This document shows positions 46,632-59,821 of a stretch of 64,000 nucleotides of DNA, piece by piece. The stretch covers positions 119,104,396-119,168,395 of the forward strand of contig OZ024742.1 in the NCBI GenBank assembly GCA_964016885.1, in the 5' to 3' direction. The notes below the pieces were generated by a model, which was not told the DNA's origin, did not search any database, and saw only the letters and a program-made list of their open reading frames with translations. The position numbers and the translations under genes were made by a program. Origin of the DNA: Eledone cirrhosa (taxonomy: Eukaryota; Mollusca; Cephalopoda; Octopoda; Eledonidae). Within the stretch, counting starts at the first letter, position 1; each line of letters starts with the position of its first letter.

Positions 46632-46975
46632 ATTGATCGCCTCAATCGTTTTACAGACCATCTTCTCGTTCCGCGGTGGCAAACCCCTCGCAACCTGGTG
46701 CTGTCTGCGACTAACCCAGGTACTGCTGCACGTCGGGTTGAGGAGGTCAAACTCTCCAAGTACCGGTCGCTCTCCGACAGGTTTGCAGTCGTTCCCTTGA
46801 CAGTGGAGACTTCCGCTGTCTTTGCTCCTAGGGCTACCTCCCTACTCACCACAATAGGCGCTGAGCTGGCCAGCCTCAGTTGTGAACCTCGTGAGTTGGA
46901 ATGGCTTTTCCAGCGCATCTCCCTTACCATCCTCCGAGGAAACCCCCTCTCCATTGTGTCGCCGGGCTGTGGGGA
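46632..46975 (+). pseudogene. C-terminal remnant of a retroelement protein
   Basis: The frame reads DRLNRFTDHLLVPRW, then VLSATNPGTAARRVEE, KLSKYRSLSDRFAVVPL, VETSAVFAPRA, and LEWLFQRISLTILRGN. This order (an Ala-rich helix, KY..L....F.P...ET.G, then F.R.S....RGN) resembles the extreme C-terminal tails of restriction-like-endonuclease LINEs and related marine invertebrate polyproteins. It is a diverged fragment with stops at both edges, and the family is uncertain. The antisense frame of similar length is a shadow. Confidence 0.45.
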
Positions 46976-47249
46976 GGCCAGCACGTGGGACCCCATTTGC
47001 CTACCATACAGAGAAATGGGAAGGGCGAGAGAGATGGAGGCGATGACAGTGGGAGTTCGGCTCTTCCACGTTCGGACCATATCCTTGTAGTTGTGCTCAT
47101 TATCTATAGAGTTCATGGTGTAGAAATTTCACAATTGTGAGTCCAATTCCCTAATCACCTATCCAAAAAGGACCCTGGCTCATTTTCAATAGCTATTATC
47201 TACTACCTTAACCTATTCAGTAAATTATTGGTATCAATGTTATTGACCA

Positions 47250-47455
47250 ACAAGTGTGGTGGATTTGCAGAATTAGTAGAGCACTGAACAAAATTTCATT
47301 ACGGTATTTATTCTGGCTCTTTACATTCGAAGTTTAAATAACGATGGTGTCGATAAAATAAAGTACCAGTCAAGTACAGGGGTTGATTCAATCAACTTTG
47401 TCCCCCCCCCCCCACACACACCTAAATTTGCTGGCCTTGTGCTTAAATTAGCAAC
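47250..47455 (+). repeat. tRNA-derived SINE, cephalopod type
   Basis: GGTGTCGATAAAATAAAGTACCAG, GGGTTGATTCAATCAACTTTG, and CTGGCCTTGTGCTTAAATTAGC match the body of the SINE at 53688-53871. A B-box-like CATTCGAAGTTTAAAT precedes it. A run of 13 C's and CACACACA lies inside. Confidence 0.65.
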
Positions 47456-47559
47456 CAATCTTTTTTAACAACATGACAATGAAAAGCAAATTTAATCCCT
47501 ACAGGATTTGAAGTTAGAGAGTATCTGAATGTTGAAACACCCTTTTCCAGCATTACAGA

Positions 47560-47785
47560 TGTTACGGGCAAAAGCAACTGGCAAGAGACCCAGAGGTAGA
47601 CCCCGAGCAAGATGGTTGGATAACATTCATGAGCTTGACTGGTCACGCCGGCGAATCCAGCGAGATCAGTTGGAGACGGTTGCTTCTGACAGGACCCGCT
47701 GGAAGGAGTGCTTGAGGACTCTGTCCCAACGACCCTCTCAGGAATACGCGGGAGAAGAAGGAGAAGGAGAAGAAAAGAAAGAAGA
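47560..47785 (+). pseudogene. Non-LTR LINE, extreme C-terminal fragment
   Basis: The frame encodes ATGKRPRGRPRARWLDNI, ERDQ-like and ASDRTRWKECLRTLSQRPS, then an Ala-Gly-Glu-rich end. GKRPRGRPR.RW.D followed by DR..W is the usual C-terminal signature of RTE/Jockey-group LINE proteins. Nothing upstream belongs to it. Confidence 0.55.
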
Positions 47786-48489
47786 AGTAGATTTAATGAA
47801 TCTGTTATTTACGGATCTTACGATTGCTCTTATACATTTTAAATGGCATCACAATATACTTACATGAATAACGTATTGTCCGTGAGCTACGGATTGAAAA
47901 TATCTGTTTTATAGGATAAATATTTATTTAAGAAGAGAAATTACTGGAAGCCCACAAATTGTTATCGTGTAGTAAATCACGTTCTCGTATTTAGTAGCTA
48001 CTACGTGGGGGGGAAATAACATAAAAAAATGTCACAGATTTTGGTCTGAAACAGCCATTAGAAATGTTACTTTACGGCACACCCACGTTTACGTCATTGT
48101 TACAGCGTGAATGAATGAAGCACTCCTCGACTCAAGCTTGACCTACTGACGTAGACATGATATATTTAACTAGTTTAAAGCAAACAGCCTTAAGACTGAC
48201 AATGGGGGTATTTTGTGACGTGTATGTGCATGTGTCTATGTATATGTTTGTGAGTTGTGAGTGCGCGCGCGCGCGCGTGCGTGTGTGTGAGTTTGAGTGC
48301 ATGCGCTGTTAGTGTTTTATTATATATTCTTAATCTCGAATTAGGGAACAATTTCATATGACTATGCATCGTTAGTGTATAGCAGCTTAAGAGCATTAAA
48401 CAGATTATGCAGCGTATCACGATAAAGAAGTAAAAGAAGAAATATATATACATAAACGTTTAAGAAATATGACCCTACATATCTGAGTT

Positions 48490-49806
<1,317 letters not shown>

Positions 49807-50229
49807 AGTTTGAGTGGAAAGTAACTGCTGTAATGCAATATTTACATTTCAGTCTTGGCAATGGGAATGGAAATTTTTTTTGTATTTTTCGGCTTTTTCC
49901 CGTTTAATATAGAGGGCATTGCATTTATTTATTTATTTCTAGTAACAGATAATTGAGTCCAATCCAGAGGGAGAATGCTTGTTCCATAGAAGTGAGGGAG
50001 GTATTAGAAACAAGTTCTCCTGGCAAGTGTAAATTACAGGTCATAGCAAGTACATTGTAGCATGACACTACCCAGAAGATGATGAAATCAGCATTCATTA
50101 AAAGTTTAACAGTTGGAAAGTAAATCAAGAATGAAAAAAGAAAAAAAAGAAAAAGAATGAAAAAAAAAAAAAAAAACAAGAAAAAAGAAATAAAATGACA
50201 GCTGTAACTTAAATATTCTTTGTTTGAAG

Positions 50230-50550
50230 ACATACTAGTGTCTCCTCTACCCAGTGAATAAGTGGATCAGTAGGCCTTTTCACTTTAGTTTCACAGTCAT
50301 ATCAGGAGACATTCTTAAAACTGTTGCCTATAGAATTTATAAATAGATATCTTAAGTCAACGAGGGAACCCCTACTCAGTCGTTCATAGCGCTAGAAATA
50401 TCAGCCAAATTCCCTTCGAATCATGCTCTACTAGCATAACTAAAGGAAGGATATGTTTTATTTAATAATGTAATCTTAGATATTAGCATACCTGCAAAAA
50501 AGATGGGGTGGTTATGACTGGAGAGCCTTATGGCATCGGTGATCAGGTGC

Positions 50551-50618
<68 letters not shown>

Positions 50619-52650
50619 AACAACAATAGTAGCAACAAATAGATATTTAAATAAGACCACCACACACAAGAAAATGATTTCCCATTCAGGTTACCAAATT
50701 AAAGTTTCTTTAAACCAATTAAGTGTGGAAAAGAGTTACCCTTTGTGACATTTATCTACCCTACACAACTGTGTAAGCAACAAATAAGCCTGTAAAAGTA
50801 AGGGAAATAACTCCATAGTTATACTGCAAAAATCTGTCATTGGCTCACTTGAGTTATCTTCCGTTAACTTTTAGCAAATTATACTGGCCTAAAATCTTTA
50901 CAATTCTATTTTTAATTTTAAAAATCTAAACATCCACTGATCAAAGCGACATTTGTGAAGACTATGTTTCGCTGGTGAGGTCTAATATCACCCACATATG
51001 TCCATAACTGCCACATCGTCTGTCAACAAAGATCAAGTTTTCTTTCTAAGCATGAAAATTGAATTATTGAAACTAATTGATTGAAATAATCTCCCCATTC
51101 CATCGAAAATCACTAACAATCGTTACTTTTTGCATGTTATTTAATACAAGTTATTTCCCATAACTTACTTTTGTGAAAAGAAAAATATATATAGTTACGT
51201 CTTCAAAGAAACTACGTTGCAAACAGTTGGGAAAATTACATTGAGTGAATATTTTATTCCCATAGGAAATTAAAAAAACCCATCATAATTAATATATATA
51301 TAATGTGACAGTTAAAAATTATTCAACATTGAACTCAAGGTGTGCTCAAACATCGCTGCCTCAAAGATACGGTCCCGTACGATGTAGGGGAGCGTTCTCT
51401 GATGTGCAGGACGCCTAGCGCTAGCGGCCTCATGGTCTCAGCGGACAGAATGGAGAAAGCGATACTACAGAGGGTAGTGAGGTAAACGCAAGGTTCACTT
51501 TTGCGAATGGCCAACCTCGCCCAGAATGCAATGAGCAGGGAGGTGGTCCAGCGAGACGAATACTGCAAAGCATTCTATTCGACGATCTAACGACTCTGCC
51601 AATTTACTGAAGTTTATAGTTAGTGAATATAAACGAATTCTAACAATGAAGTATGTAACTAAGTATGGATTTTACTAACCACAAGAGGATGAAATGCGAA
51701 GCCAATTGTCATGGAATGTGAGCTCGAAATGTAGACGGAGGAAATTAGTTTTATCAAGCGTTCTAGATTTTTTTTTAAGATTAGCTACATTCGATTCATG
51801 AAATGTTCGGTCTTTTAATACATTCAAATTTTATATCGTAGAATGCATTGAAATATATTACTGTAACATTTGTACCTCATCTTTATTTCGCCTTTTGATT
51901 CAAGATACTTAACTCTTATTGCTTAACGTTTTATGTCTAATTAAACTACTCGTGTCTTTGAATAATTACTCTTGTCTACCAGAGAAAATCAGTTGGGCAC
52001 ACACGGTGTTTATATACACCAGGAATCCACTTAGGAATTCAATTATGGACCATGTGTCATACCATATTACAAGTAGTTATAAGTGACTGAAGCAGTAACG
52101 CAATGGACGAAATACCTTACAGTATTTATCGTTGTTTACATATGTTCTGAGTTCAAATACCAATGAGGTCCGGAGTACAGCAAGGGAAACGCGTTGGAAT
52201 GGTCATTCCAATTCGCGGGGTTCACTCCTGTGGGTGGCCAATCCTCCTGTTAGTAGTCATTAGGGAGGTAGTACGGTGACCAAGAATGCTGGAGGTCTCT
52301 GCTGTTACAGGTTGAACGACAAATCTATCGGAAAGCAGACGATACCTCATATTGCGACCTTCATCTAGATGGGCAACGAAACCTGACGCTGGAGAAAGTG
52401 TCGCTGTATGTTGCGTTCCGAGAAGATCGTGATGTCGTCTAGCCTTTTGCCATCATCTCGGTCCAATCTCACTTTTCGATCTGTGAAGTGAAGCCAGCGA
52501 CGTCTACGTCATGCTTACTATGAAACAAATATGACCACGGGAAAGGTAAAAAACTACAGCATATAAACTTACTAAATAACACTGAAACGCCGTAACACCC
52601 ATTGTTGTGATATACACTTACATAGTTATGTAGGTCTTTCTCTCTTTCTC
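50230..52650. other. No gene seen; (CAA)n at 50546-50616
   Basis: AT-rich DNA with one CAA trinucleotide run. A GC-richer patch at 51330-51590 has a 77-codon minus-strand frame (FWARLAIRKSEPCVYLTTL) that may be an old element relic but was not recognised. A second GC-richer patch at 52200-52500 shows nothing identifiable. Confidence 0.5.
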
Positions 52651-52658
52651 TCTCTCTT

Positions 52659-52659
<1 letters not shown>

Positions 52660-52728
<69 letters not shown>

Positions 52729-52812
52729 CAAAAAGTAACAAAAATAACAAAACAAACGGCACAGGATATGGAAGATTTATAATAGTTTAACGCTTGAAAT
52801 AGCAGGAAGATA
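52660..52812. repeat. (AT)n plus PLE-tail-like dispersed repeat
   Basis: After the AT tract (52660-52723) the segment starting GCAAAAAGTAACAAAAATAA and containing ACAAAACAAACGGCA and TAGTTTAACGCTTGAAATAG matches 59063-59160, where it is followed by a hammerhead-like motif. Here the match ends before that motif. Confidence 0.65.
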
Positions 52813-53279
52813 TATATGTATATAATTGCGTCAAGCACACTCACACATACACATGCTCATGTACACACACACACCCATACACACACATACACACAAAACG
52901 CTTGCTTATGAATGGTGAGAAGGAAAAAGACGAGTCATGGAATGTTTATACAAATATTTCAAAGGTAACATAAATAGAAGGTGCGGTTGATATAAGCGAT
53001 TTTATTGGTTACATCTCTTCTTACCCATAATTTCACACGGTATAAGTATGAAATAAATATAAATAGAAATATAACACCTTTAAATTAAACCAACCATTTC
53101 TTAAGACTATGAATATATTGCATCATCTTTTTTTTTTGCTTTCAGAATGCGATTCACATAGTTGTTAGGCTGTCAGTTCACAATTCAGAAAATCAAATTA
53201 AAATACATTTTTGTTTAACTCCTTTAAAAAAAAAGGAGTGATGCAATTATAACGCGGCAAATAAAAAAAAAACGCTAGA

Positions 53280-53280
<1 letters not shown>

Positions 53281-53357
<77 letters not shown>

Positions 53358-53389
53358 GAGAGAGACAGCACCACCACCACCACCACCAC
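53281..53389. repeat. (GA)n and (CCA)n microsatellites
   Basis: A GA run (about 53281-53352) followed by a short ACC run (53371-53389). Confidence 0.95.
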
Positions 53390-53517
53390 CTTGGTTAGAT
53401 AGCCATATGTTTTCATTTTATTTTATGACACTTTACTTAAGAAAGTAAAATAATATGCCTTGCCTTACAACACAATACAGTAAGATCAATTAATTGTTGA
53501 GAAATAAACATTTTCAG

Positions 53518-53653
53518 ATAACCAGTTTATGTAGTCTAGGCATTCCTTATCTGGGATTCTTGATTGTGACATTTGGATTGGGCAGTCTTTTTGCAGACAC
53601 AATCAGTAGCCGAATTCAGAAGGTTGGAGGTAGAATATTAACTGGAATAGCTG
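53518..53653 (+). CDS. Candidate host exon (membrane protein-like)
   Basis: The 136-bp open segment is preceded by AAACATTTTCAG and followed by the strong donor CTG|GTAAGTATC. The peptide reads SLGIPYLGFLIVTFGLGSLF (hydrophobic, one membrane span), then ADTISSRIQKVGGRILTGIAG. The order span, GxLxAD, basic loop recalls motif A of major facilitator transporters, possibly SLC17-like, but this is a weak resemblance. It is unlike any transposon in the window, and a SINE lies 34 bp downstream, as often in introns. No neighbouring exon was recognised, so it may also be chance. Confidence 0.3.
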
Positions 53654-53687
53654 GTAAGTATCTTACTTTACATTATTATCAAATACT

Positions 53688-53871
53688 GGTGGAATGGCAA
53701 TATCAGTAGAGCGTCAGACACCATGCTTTGCAGTATAGAGGTATTGCCCTTTACATAATGAGTTCAAATCCCGCCGAGGTTAACTTTGCCTTTCATCCTT
53801 ACGGGGTCGATAAAATAAAGCACCAGTAATGCACTGGAGTTATTGCTGGCCTTGTGCCAAAAGTAGAAACA
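53688..53871 (+). repeat. Cephalopod-type SINE with perfect 16-bp target duplication
   Basis: Flanked by ATTATTATCAAATACT at 53672-53687 and 53872-53887. The head has a degenerate A box, ATATCAGTAGAGCGTCAG, and a good B box, GAGTTCAAATCCCGCC. The body has GGGGTCGATAAAATAAAGCA and CTGGCCTTGTGCC, resembling Ceph-type SINEs. The intact target duplication indicates a fairly recent or well-preserved insertion. Confidence 0.85.
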
Positions 53872-54469
53872 ATTATTATCAAATACTAAATTATATTCAT
53901 ATCTGAAATAGTGTAATGTAAATTTAAATTACCAGATGAAATTGTATTAGCAGAGCGTTCTTGAAAAGTCTAAAACAGCATTATACTACATCATATTAAA
54001 AATCGAAGTCCTTGTACCATTATCAGGACTGCCTTATTACATGGGCACACTGGGCATTTGTCAGGCATTTTATGGGTCCATTATTCAATGTGAAAAATAA
54101 AAGTCAATATACTCATTGTTTTTGTTGACTTTCTCACAATATTTTCAATTCAGATGATGACCCGGTACAAACATATCTCTAAAGGTGTGCTCGGCAACGA
54201 AGGGCTCTTTTGCTAGTAAGTGTATAATATAATTACTTTATTGTCTACTGAGAATATAATAATAAATGATATATTTCTAAAGCTATCGTCACATATTGCT
54301 TTATTGTATGTGTTCTACATGGAAATATATTTATATATTGTCATATATGTGTTTTGTATGAACATATATTTGTATATTTATTGTTACCTGTTTATACCTA
54401 AGTCGCGCACACATTGTCTTCTCTCTTGATTAGTCTGTCTGTCTATCTATCTGTCTATCTATCTGCCGA

Positions 54470-56217
54470 TCCATTCGACAGGGATTCCCTCTATCATCCC
54501 TTCTGTACGTATTGACTCTCGAGCCATTACTGCGGAAGTTGGAGCTATTGCAGGGCATCCCTCTGGAACCGGGACTGCGGAAAGCGGCGTCGGCCTACGC
54601 CGACGACGTGACAGTAATGGTGTCGAGCGCCTCGCAAATCGAGGAAGTCGGCACCTTACTGAAGGAATACGAAAATTTCACAGGAGCGAAGCTGAACCGG
54701 GACAAGTCCATCGGTTTGCAACTCGGATGGTGGAGAGGCAAACCGATGCCTTCCGATGGAGTCGTCGGACGCTGGACGGAAGGACCAGTAAAGCTGCTCG
54801 GGGTCTGGTTTGGTCCGGACCTCCAGGTGGAGAAGAACTGGAACGAGGTGTCGGCCAAGGTGTTTGCACTCACCCAAAAGTGGGCCGAGTGCAAACTATC
54901 CTTGAAAGGTCGAGCGGAGGTGGCGAACACTTTTATAGCGTCCGCCATCTACTACCGCTTGACCATCGTGCCTTGTCCATCCAAAAAGCTCGCCAAAATG
55001 GAGCGCGCGCTCTTCCAATTCCTTTGGAAGAGGCGGGCTCCTATGGCGAGAAGATCCATCTGCTGCCAACGCCCTTCCAACAGAGGGCTGGGGATGCCGT
55101 AGCTGACGATGCGCAAACACGCGCTCAGGCTGCGGCATCTCTACGTATTCCTCACCGGACAACCGGTGTGGGCCCCGTTCGTGAGGCGAGCCTTCCCACG
55201 ACTCGTCTCGCTAACCGAGCTGCAATCCTGGGTCAAGCAAAGACCGAGGAAAATGGGCGACTGGCACATCGAATGTGCTCAGGCGCTCACAGCCCTCTGG
55301 CAGGCGGACCCGGCGATCAGTGGAGACTCCACTTCGTCATTCTATAGAGGGCTGATCCGCAGCAAGTGCGACGACGTGCTCAGTGAAACTCTGGGCGTAG
55401 AGGAAGACGAACTGGCCAGTCTGTTCGGTAGGACCTTCCGCCCGGGACCGATGGACAACTTCCAAAAGTCCCTGGCCTGGCAGTGTTACCGAGGAGCTCT
55501 ACCAGTTCGAGACAAGCTCTACAGACATGGGCGCCCGGGCAGGGACCCTGCAAAAAAAAGATCTGTCTGAGGTGCGTGCGAGACGAAGAAACCGTCGCGC
55601 ACGCATTCATACACTGCCCGGGCGTCACCGACCTGTGGGACTATGTAGAACGACTATTGTCGCGGGTGGGACCAATCCGGTTGACCACCGAGTCCATTGT
55701 CATGATCAAACCGCCTCCTTAAAAAACGAAGGAGAGGCGGTTTTCCTTTGTGTGATAGTTATGGCGAAAGAGGTTGTATGGTGGACAAGGTTGAAAAGGC
55801 TGAGGTCAGACACCTTTCTCTCCGGCCAACAACTGATTCTTTTTTTCAAATACCACTTTGGAAGAAGAATCAGGATGGAGAGAGAGGTGCTGTACCCCAA
55901 CAAGTTTTATAAAAGGTGGGTGAAAGTTGCGAGAATGGCCCGAGTGAATGGGCCTTCTCTCTATATCAGCCTGTAGGTTGATGAAAAAGAGGAGGAGAGG
56001 AAAGGAGTACAAACTCTTCGTACTCCTGGAGATGAGGGTTGCATATTTCTTTTCGGGGGTATGTGTTACCCATATGAAATGTCTCCCCCTATTGGGGAAA
56101 ATCGACTAATTTTTAAATTACATTTGTGATAATATTTTACACGTTTTTATTGTATGTAAACTTCCCCCTTTGTATTTGTCCCCTTCTTTTGTGCCCCTGT
56201 GGCTAATAAAGAAACAT
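54470..56217 (+). pseudogene. Tx1/L1-like LINE copy G, 5'-truncated
   Basis: Begins inside RT motif B (RQGFPLSSLLYVLTLEPLL) and continues with YADDVTVMV (YADD 54596-54607), LKGRAEVANTFIASAIYYRL, RRAPMARRSICCQ, the finger CLRCVRDEETVAHAFIHC, and ends RMARVNGPSLYISL at 55976. It is clearly diverged from E and F. Lesions: TGG to TAG at 55100-55102, a shift in an A8 run near 55555, and another near 55720. The 3' UTR keeps the CCCC-TATT-GGGG hairpin (56086-56097) and ends AATAAAGAAA. It lies in a TCTG/TCTA microsatellite, with runs at 54434-54464 and 56218-56250. Confidence 0.85.
56086..56097 (+). promoter_or_regulatory. 3' UTR hairpin CCCC-TATT-GGGG (copy G)
   Basis: Identical stem and loop to copies E and F although much of the surrounding 3' UTR has diverged. 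Confidence 0.5.
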
Positions 56218-56250
56218 ATCTGTCTCTCTGTCTGTATGTCTATAAATATA

Positions 56251-57880
56251 TGTAGATATATACACGCATACACAAACTCACATACACAAATTTACATACA
56301 AACACACACACACACACATCGTTTAGTCGAACAATCTTAGAAACAGAAAATGGCAATCAGTCATGGTCAGTTTTTAACCAGTATCATCCACAACAGGAAA
56401 CAATGATTATTCACACCAACTTCTTCCTAAGAATCAATAAAACCACGACCACCCGCTTCTAATTCCTTTGCAGACACAATTTTTTAGCCGACTATTTTAG
56501 AAATCGATAAGTGCCCAGCTGAGATAAACCCGGTATTTGGAAAAAATAAAACAATCCCATTGCAAACGCTTTAGATTACTATTAATAAAAAAAGAAAACA
56601 ATCTTAATATACAGAGACTTTCTAAAAAACGGTGGGCGACATATCCGAAGCATTTACTTGGGTTATTCATCCCATGCATTAGTGTTTGTTTGTTTTTGCA
56701 ATAAAAGAGACAAAACTCCAACTTATGTATATAAAACACAGTAAACATAATTCCATTTACAAGAAATAGCTTTTAGACTAATTCTCTCTTATGTACACAT
56801 ATATACACCAGGTCCGAACACAAAAGGATCAAACTCCCACTGTCACTGCCTCCGTCCATCACGTTCTCCCCATCTCTCGCTATTGTGAGCAAGGCCACCA
56901 AATAACTCTGTTTATTTTACTTTCAGTGCTGGAGTGCAGCTTCGTTACATAATCTGTGAACTATAATATTCAGACATACTTTTACGTTATTGCATAAGGA
57001 ATGTTGTTTTGATTGTACAGGAAAACTGATATATTTATAGGAAGAGAGAAGGAAAATGGGAATCTATCTTTACGATATTTGCATGGGTGTTAGCGACATC
57101 ATATCATCTACGTTCTATAAATATGAATACAAAAGTTACACCTTTACATAGAACCAACACAAACACGCGCGCGCGCACACACATGGCTAGACACATACAC
57201 ATACATACATATAAATACACACAAATATATTAGTTTCTATTAAATGAAAGTTACATATGTCGGTACTTTTCTGTTTGTGTGTATATGTGTAAGTATTTTT
57301 AGTCTGAACAAAGTTCATAGATGAAACCATCACTACTCCTACGCCGCCCTCTCATCACACACATATGTATATACAATGGCAGCAGAACATGTAGACAGGA
57401 AAATGGTTACGTACTACGAACAGACAACTCTATCTCTAACTTCTCAGTCATCATCTTGTGCGCATTAAGTTGGGATTGCACTTGTAATGCTTGTTTGCAC
57501 AACTGATTGGAGAACCGTTCTGTTTAGTAAGATTCGTGGAAGATAATGTCACAACAAAGAAGGAACAGGAAAATTTACAAGTGTCGTTCGATAAAAACAG
57601 AGCTATTAAAATAATAAAATATAGTTTGCTTGAAGTATTGTATATAATATATAATGTGGAAAGTGATATAAGGCTAACCAATGCAAAATGAACGATAAGA
57701 TGAAGGTAACATTACGAGTAGAAATGAATAAGCAACAGACATGTCACTGAATTAAGACAAAATACATTGTAAAATGTACAACAGGTTAATGCTGGAAAGA
57801 TGGAAAAATTTAGATTTTCATCAAAAGAATGTCGTTGGCGGAACCTAACAAAAATAGACCTGCAACAGGTAAAACTCCAG
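56251..57880. other. No gene seen
   Basis: AT-rich DNA with short CA runs (56304-56320, 57167-57182). Frames at 56497, 57321, 57451 and 57491 carry no recognisable motif. Confidence 0.5.
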
Positions 57881-57884
57881 CATA

Positions 57885-58149
57885 CGAGGGTGGATTGAAA
57901 TATTCATAGGCTGACTGTGAAATCTCGTATGCATTAATTTCAACTTTTCTTATTAACAGCCGCATTGTTTCTTTCCAGGGACTATGACAGAGTGATGCTA
58001 GAGCTTTGAAATCTTGCATGCATTAATTGCAACTTTTCTTATTAATAATTGCATTGTTTCTTTCCGGGGATTATGTTGAAAAATAAACTTCATCTGGTCA
58101 TTCCATGACAGTATCTTGGCCAGCCTATGAACTTTTCAGGCGACCCTCG
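57885..58149. mobile_element. Mariner-type MITE
   Basis: The left end CGAGGGTGGATTGAAATATT and inverted right end (read inward: CGAGGGTCGCCTGAAAAGTT) both continue into CATAGGCTG, giving terminal inverted repeats of about 30 bp of mariner type, with TA before the left end. Inside, a ~70-bp unit (GCATTAATTTCAACTTTTCT...) is tandemly duplicated. There is no transposase frame, so it would need a transposase in trans. Confidence 0.65.
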
Positions 58150-58455
58150 GAATTAGGAATGGTTGTCTAGTTATGTAATTCAAGGTGCTGGGGACTTGAA
58201 TTGCTTTCAGAATAAAGGTAATCTTGTTATGAGGAAAATGGTTAAATGAGGAATTTATCTCTTATTCTCTTTTGAAGTTTTATTTATTTTTTTCGTTATT
58301 TATATATATTGTATTATATTATCCCCCCCCCCTGTATATATATATATATATATATACATGCGGAGGAGAGTCTTAAAGTCATTTCACCCCCTTCTCTTTC
58401 TCTCTCTCTCACACACACATACACACACTGCACACACACAGATGCACTCAGTCGA

Positions 58456-58544
58456 GTATGGAACGTAACACCGTGTCTTCATATTTATTAACACACAGGC
58501 GCACACACACATACACACACACACACAGCAACACGCACATACAC

Positions 58545-58595
<51 letters not shown>

Positions 58596-58683
58596 TGTGT
58601 AAGTGTGTGTTGTTGTTGTGTGTGTATGTGTGTGCGCGCCTGTGTGTTAATAAATATGAAGACACGGTGTTACGTTCCATACT
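58456..58683. repeat. Large palindrome with (AT)n centre
   Basis: The left arm starting GTATGGAACGTAACACCGTG and continuing TATTTATTAACACACAGGCGC is repeated as its reverse complement ending CACGGTGTTACGTTCCATAC at 58683. CA/TG runs extend the match toward an (AT)n centre at about 58546-58592. The right arm continues into CAGAGTCGTCAGACGG, so on the minus strand this may be a PLE terminal repeat with a stemless hammerhead-like CTGACGACTCTGAAA (about 58708-58722). Confidence 0.8.
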
Positions 58684-58983
58684 TTAATATAACGACTGCT
58701 ATGTACATTTCAGAGTCGTCAGACGGTTGTTATGTAAGAATAACATAAGTCGGCGTCTCATCGAAGACCGAAGGATGAAGGTTGTTGAGTGTCCAAAACT
58801 TTACACCAAAAGTTTACACCTTAGTTCGATGATTGTGGTTATAAGATAGAACGCTGACATGTGAGACAAACCATACCCCCCCCCCCCATCTCAATTTTAC
58901 TTTTGAAAAGCATAAGAACTGTGAAACCGCTAAAGGAAATAAATAAATATTCTTAAAAAACTCCAGTTGCATTTTCAATTTCT

Positions 58984-59062
58984 TTCCTTATATATATATA
59001 TATATTCATATATATATGCATATATATATGCATATATATATGCATATATATATGCATATATA
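58984..59062. repeat. (ATATATATGC)n microsatellite
   Basis: Repeated TATATATATGCA units following (AT)n. Further AT-rich microsatellite tracts lie between 59325 and 59592. Confidence 0.9.
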
Positions 59063-59300
59063 TATGCAAAAAGTAAACAGAAATAATAAAAATAACAAAA
59101 CAAACGGCAGAGTACGCGAAAGAACTATATTAGTTTAACGGTTGAAATAGCAAGAAGAGTGTCTCAATGTTTCGGACACTAGCCCTTCATCTGAAGATAG
59201 AGTTAGAAATAGAAGATAAATAGAAAGTAAAGAGTAATGAGAGAAAGAAATGGGGAAAAATGCGAAAAAAAATCACGCGAGTATTCAGTCGCGTGGTGTG
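59063..59300 (-). repeat. PLE-type terminal sequence with hammerhead-like core
   Basis: Its plus-strand start matches 52733-52812. On the minus strand CAGATGA (59193-59187) is followed by A, a GGGC-TAGT-GTCC stem with one G-U pair, and GAAAC (to 59169), the same layout as at 1277. The first core base pair position is CA instead of CU. No coding part of a PLE is attached. Confidence 0.5.
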
Positions 59301-59546
59301 ACCGTGAGGGTCTGAAAACGCTGATATATATATATATTATATATGTAACCTAATATATTCCTTCCTTATACTGTACCGATTGTGTTGTTATTTCTGTTTA
59401 CCTTTTAAATACACACACACACATATATATGTGTGTCTGTGTGTATATATATATATATATTATATGTATATATATATTATAAATATAAAAAAGAATATAT
59501 ATAAATATATATATATATTTATATATATATGAATTCAAATTTTTCC

Positions 59547-59594
<48 letters not shown>

Positions 59595-59821
59595 TATTTT
59601 TAGATCCATTCTCACGGTCACACCACCATGGGTGTTGTTGGTTTATTTTTGCAATCTATTTTTACTCTGGGCATGTGTGTTTTATGTTGTTATACGCTGT
59701 ATTTGTTTTGCTATTACTTTGTAGTTTTCCTACTGGAATTTGAAATGACCGTTAGAGTCACACATCATATGTCACGTGTTCACGATGTTTTTATGGTGTT
59801 CATATGGCTAGTACTATACTG

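Noticed and set aside
46610..47116. 168-codon minus-strand frame as a gene
   Set aside because: The plus strand in the same place shows the conserved retroelement C-terminal block, so the minus frame is a shadow.
51335..51568. 77-codon minus-strand frame (FWARLAIRKSEPCVYL)
   Set aside because: GC-richer than its surroundings and perhaps an element relic, but I could not tie it to a family.
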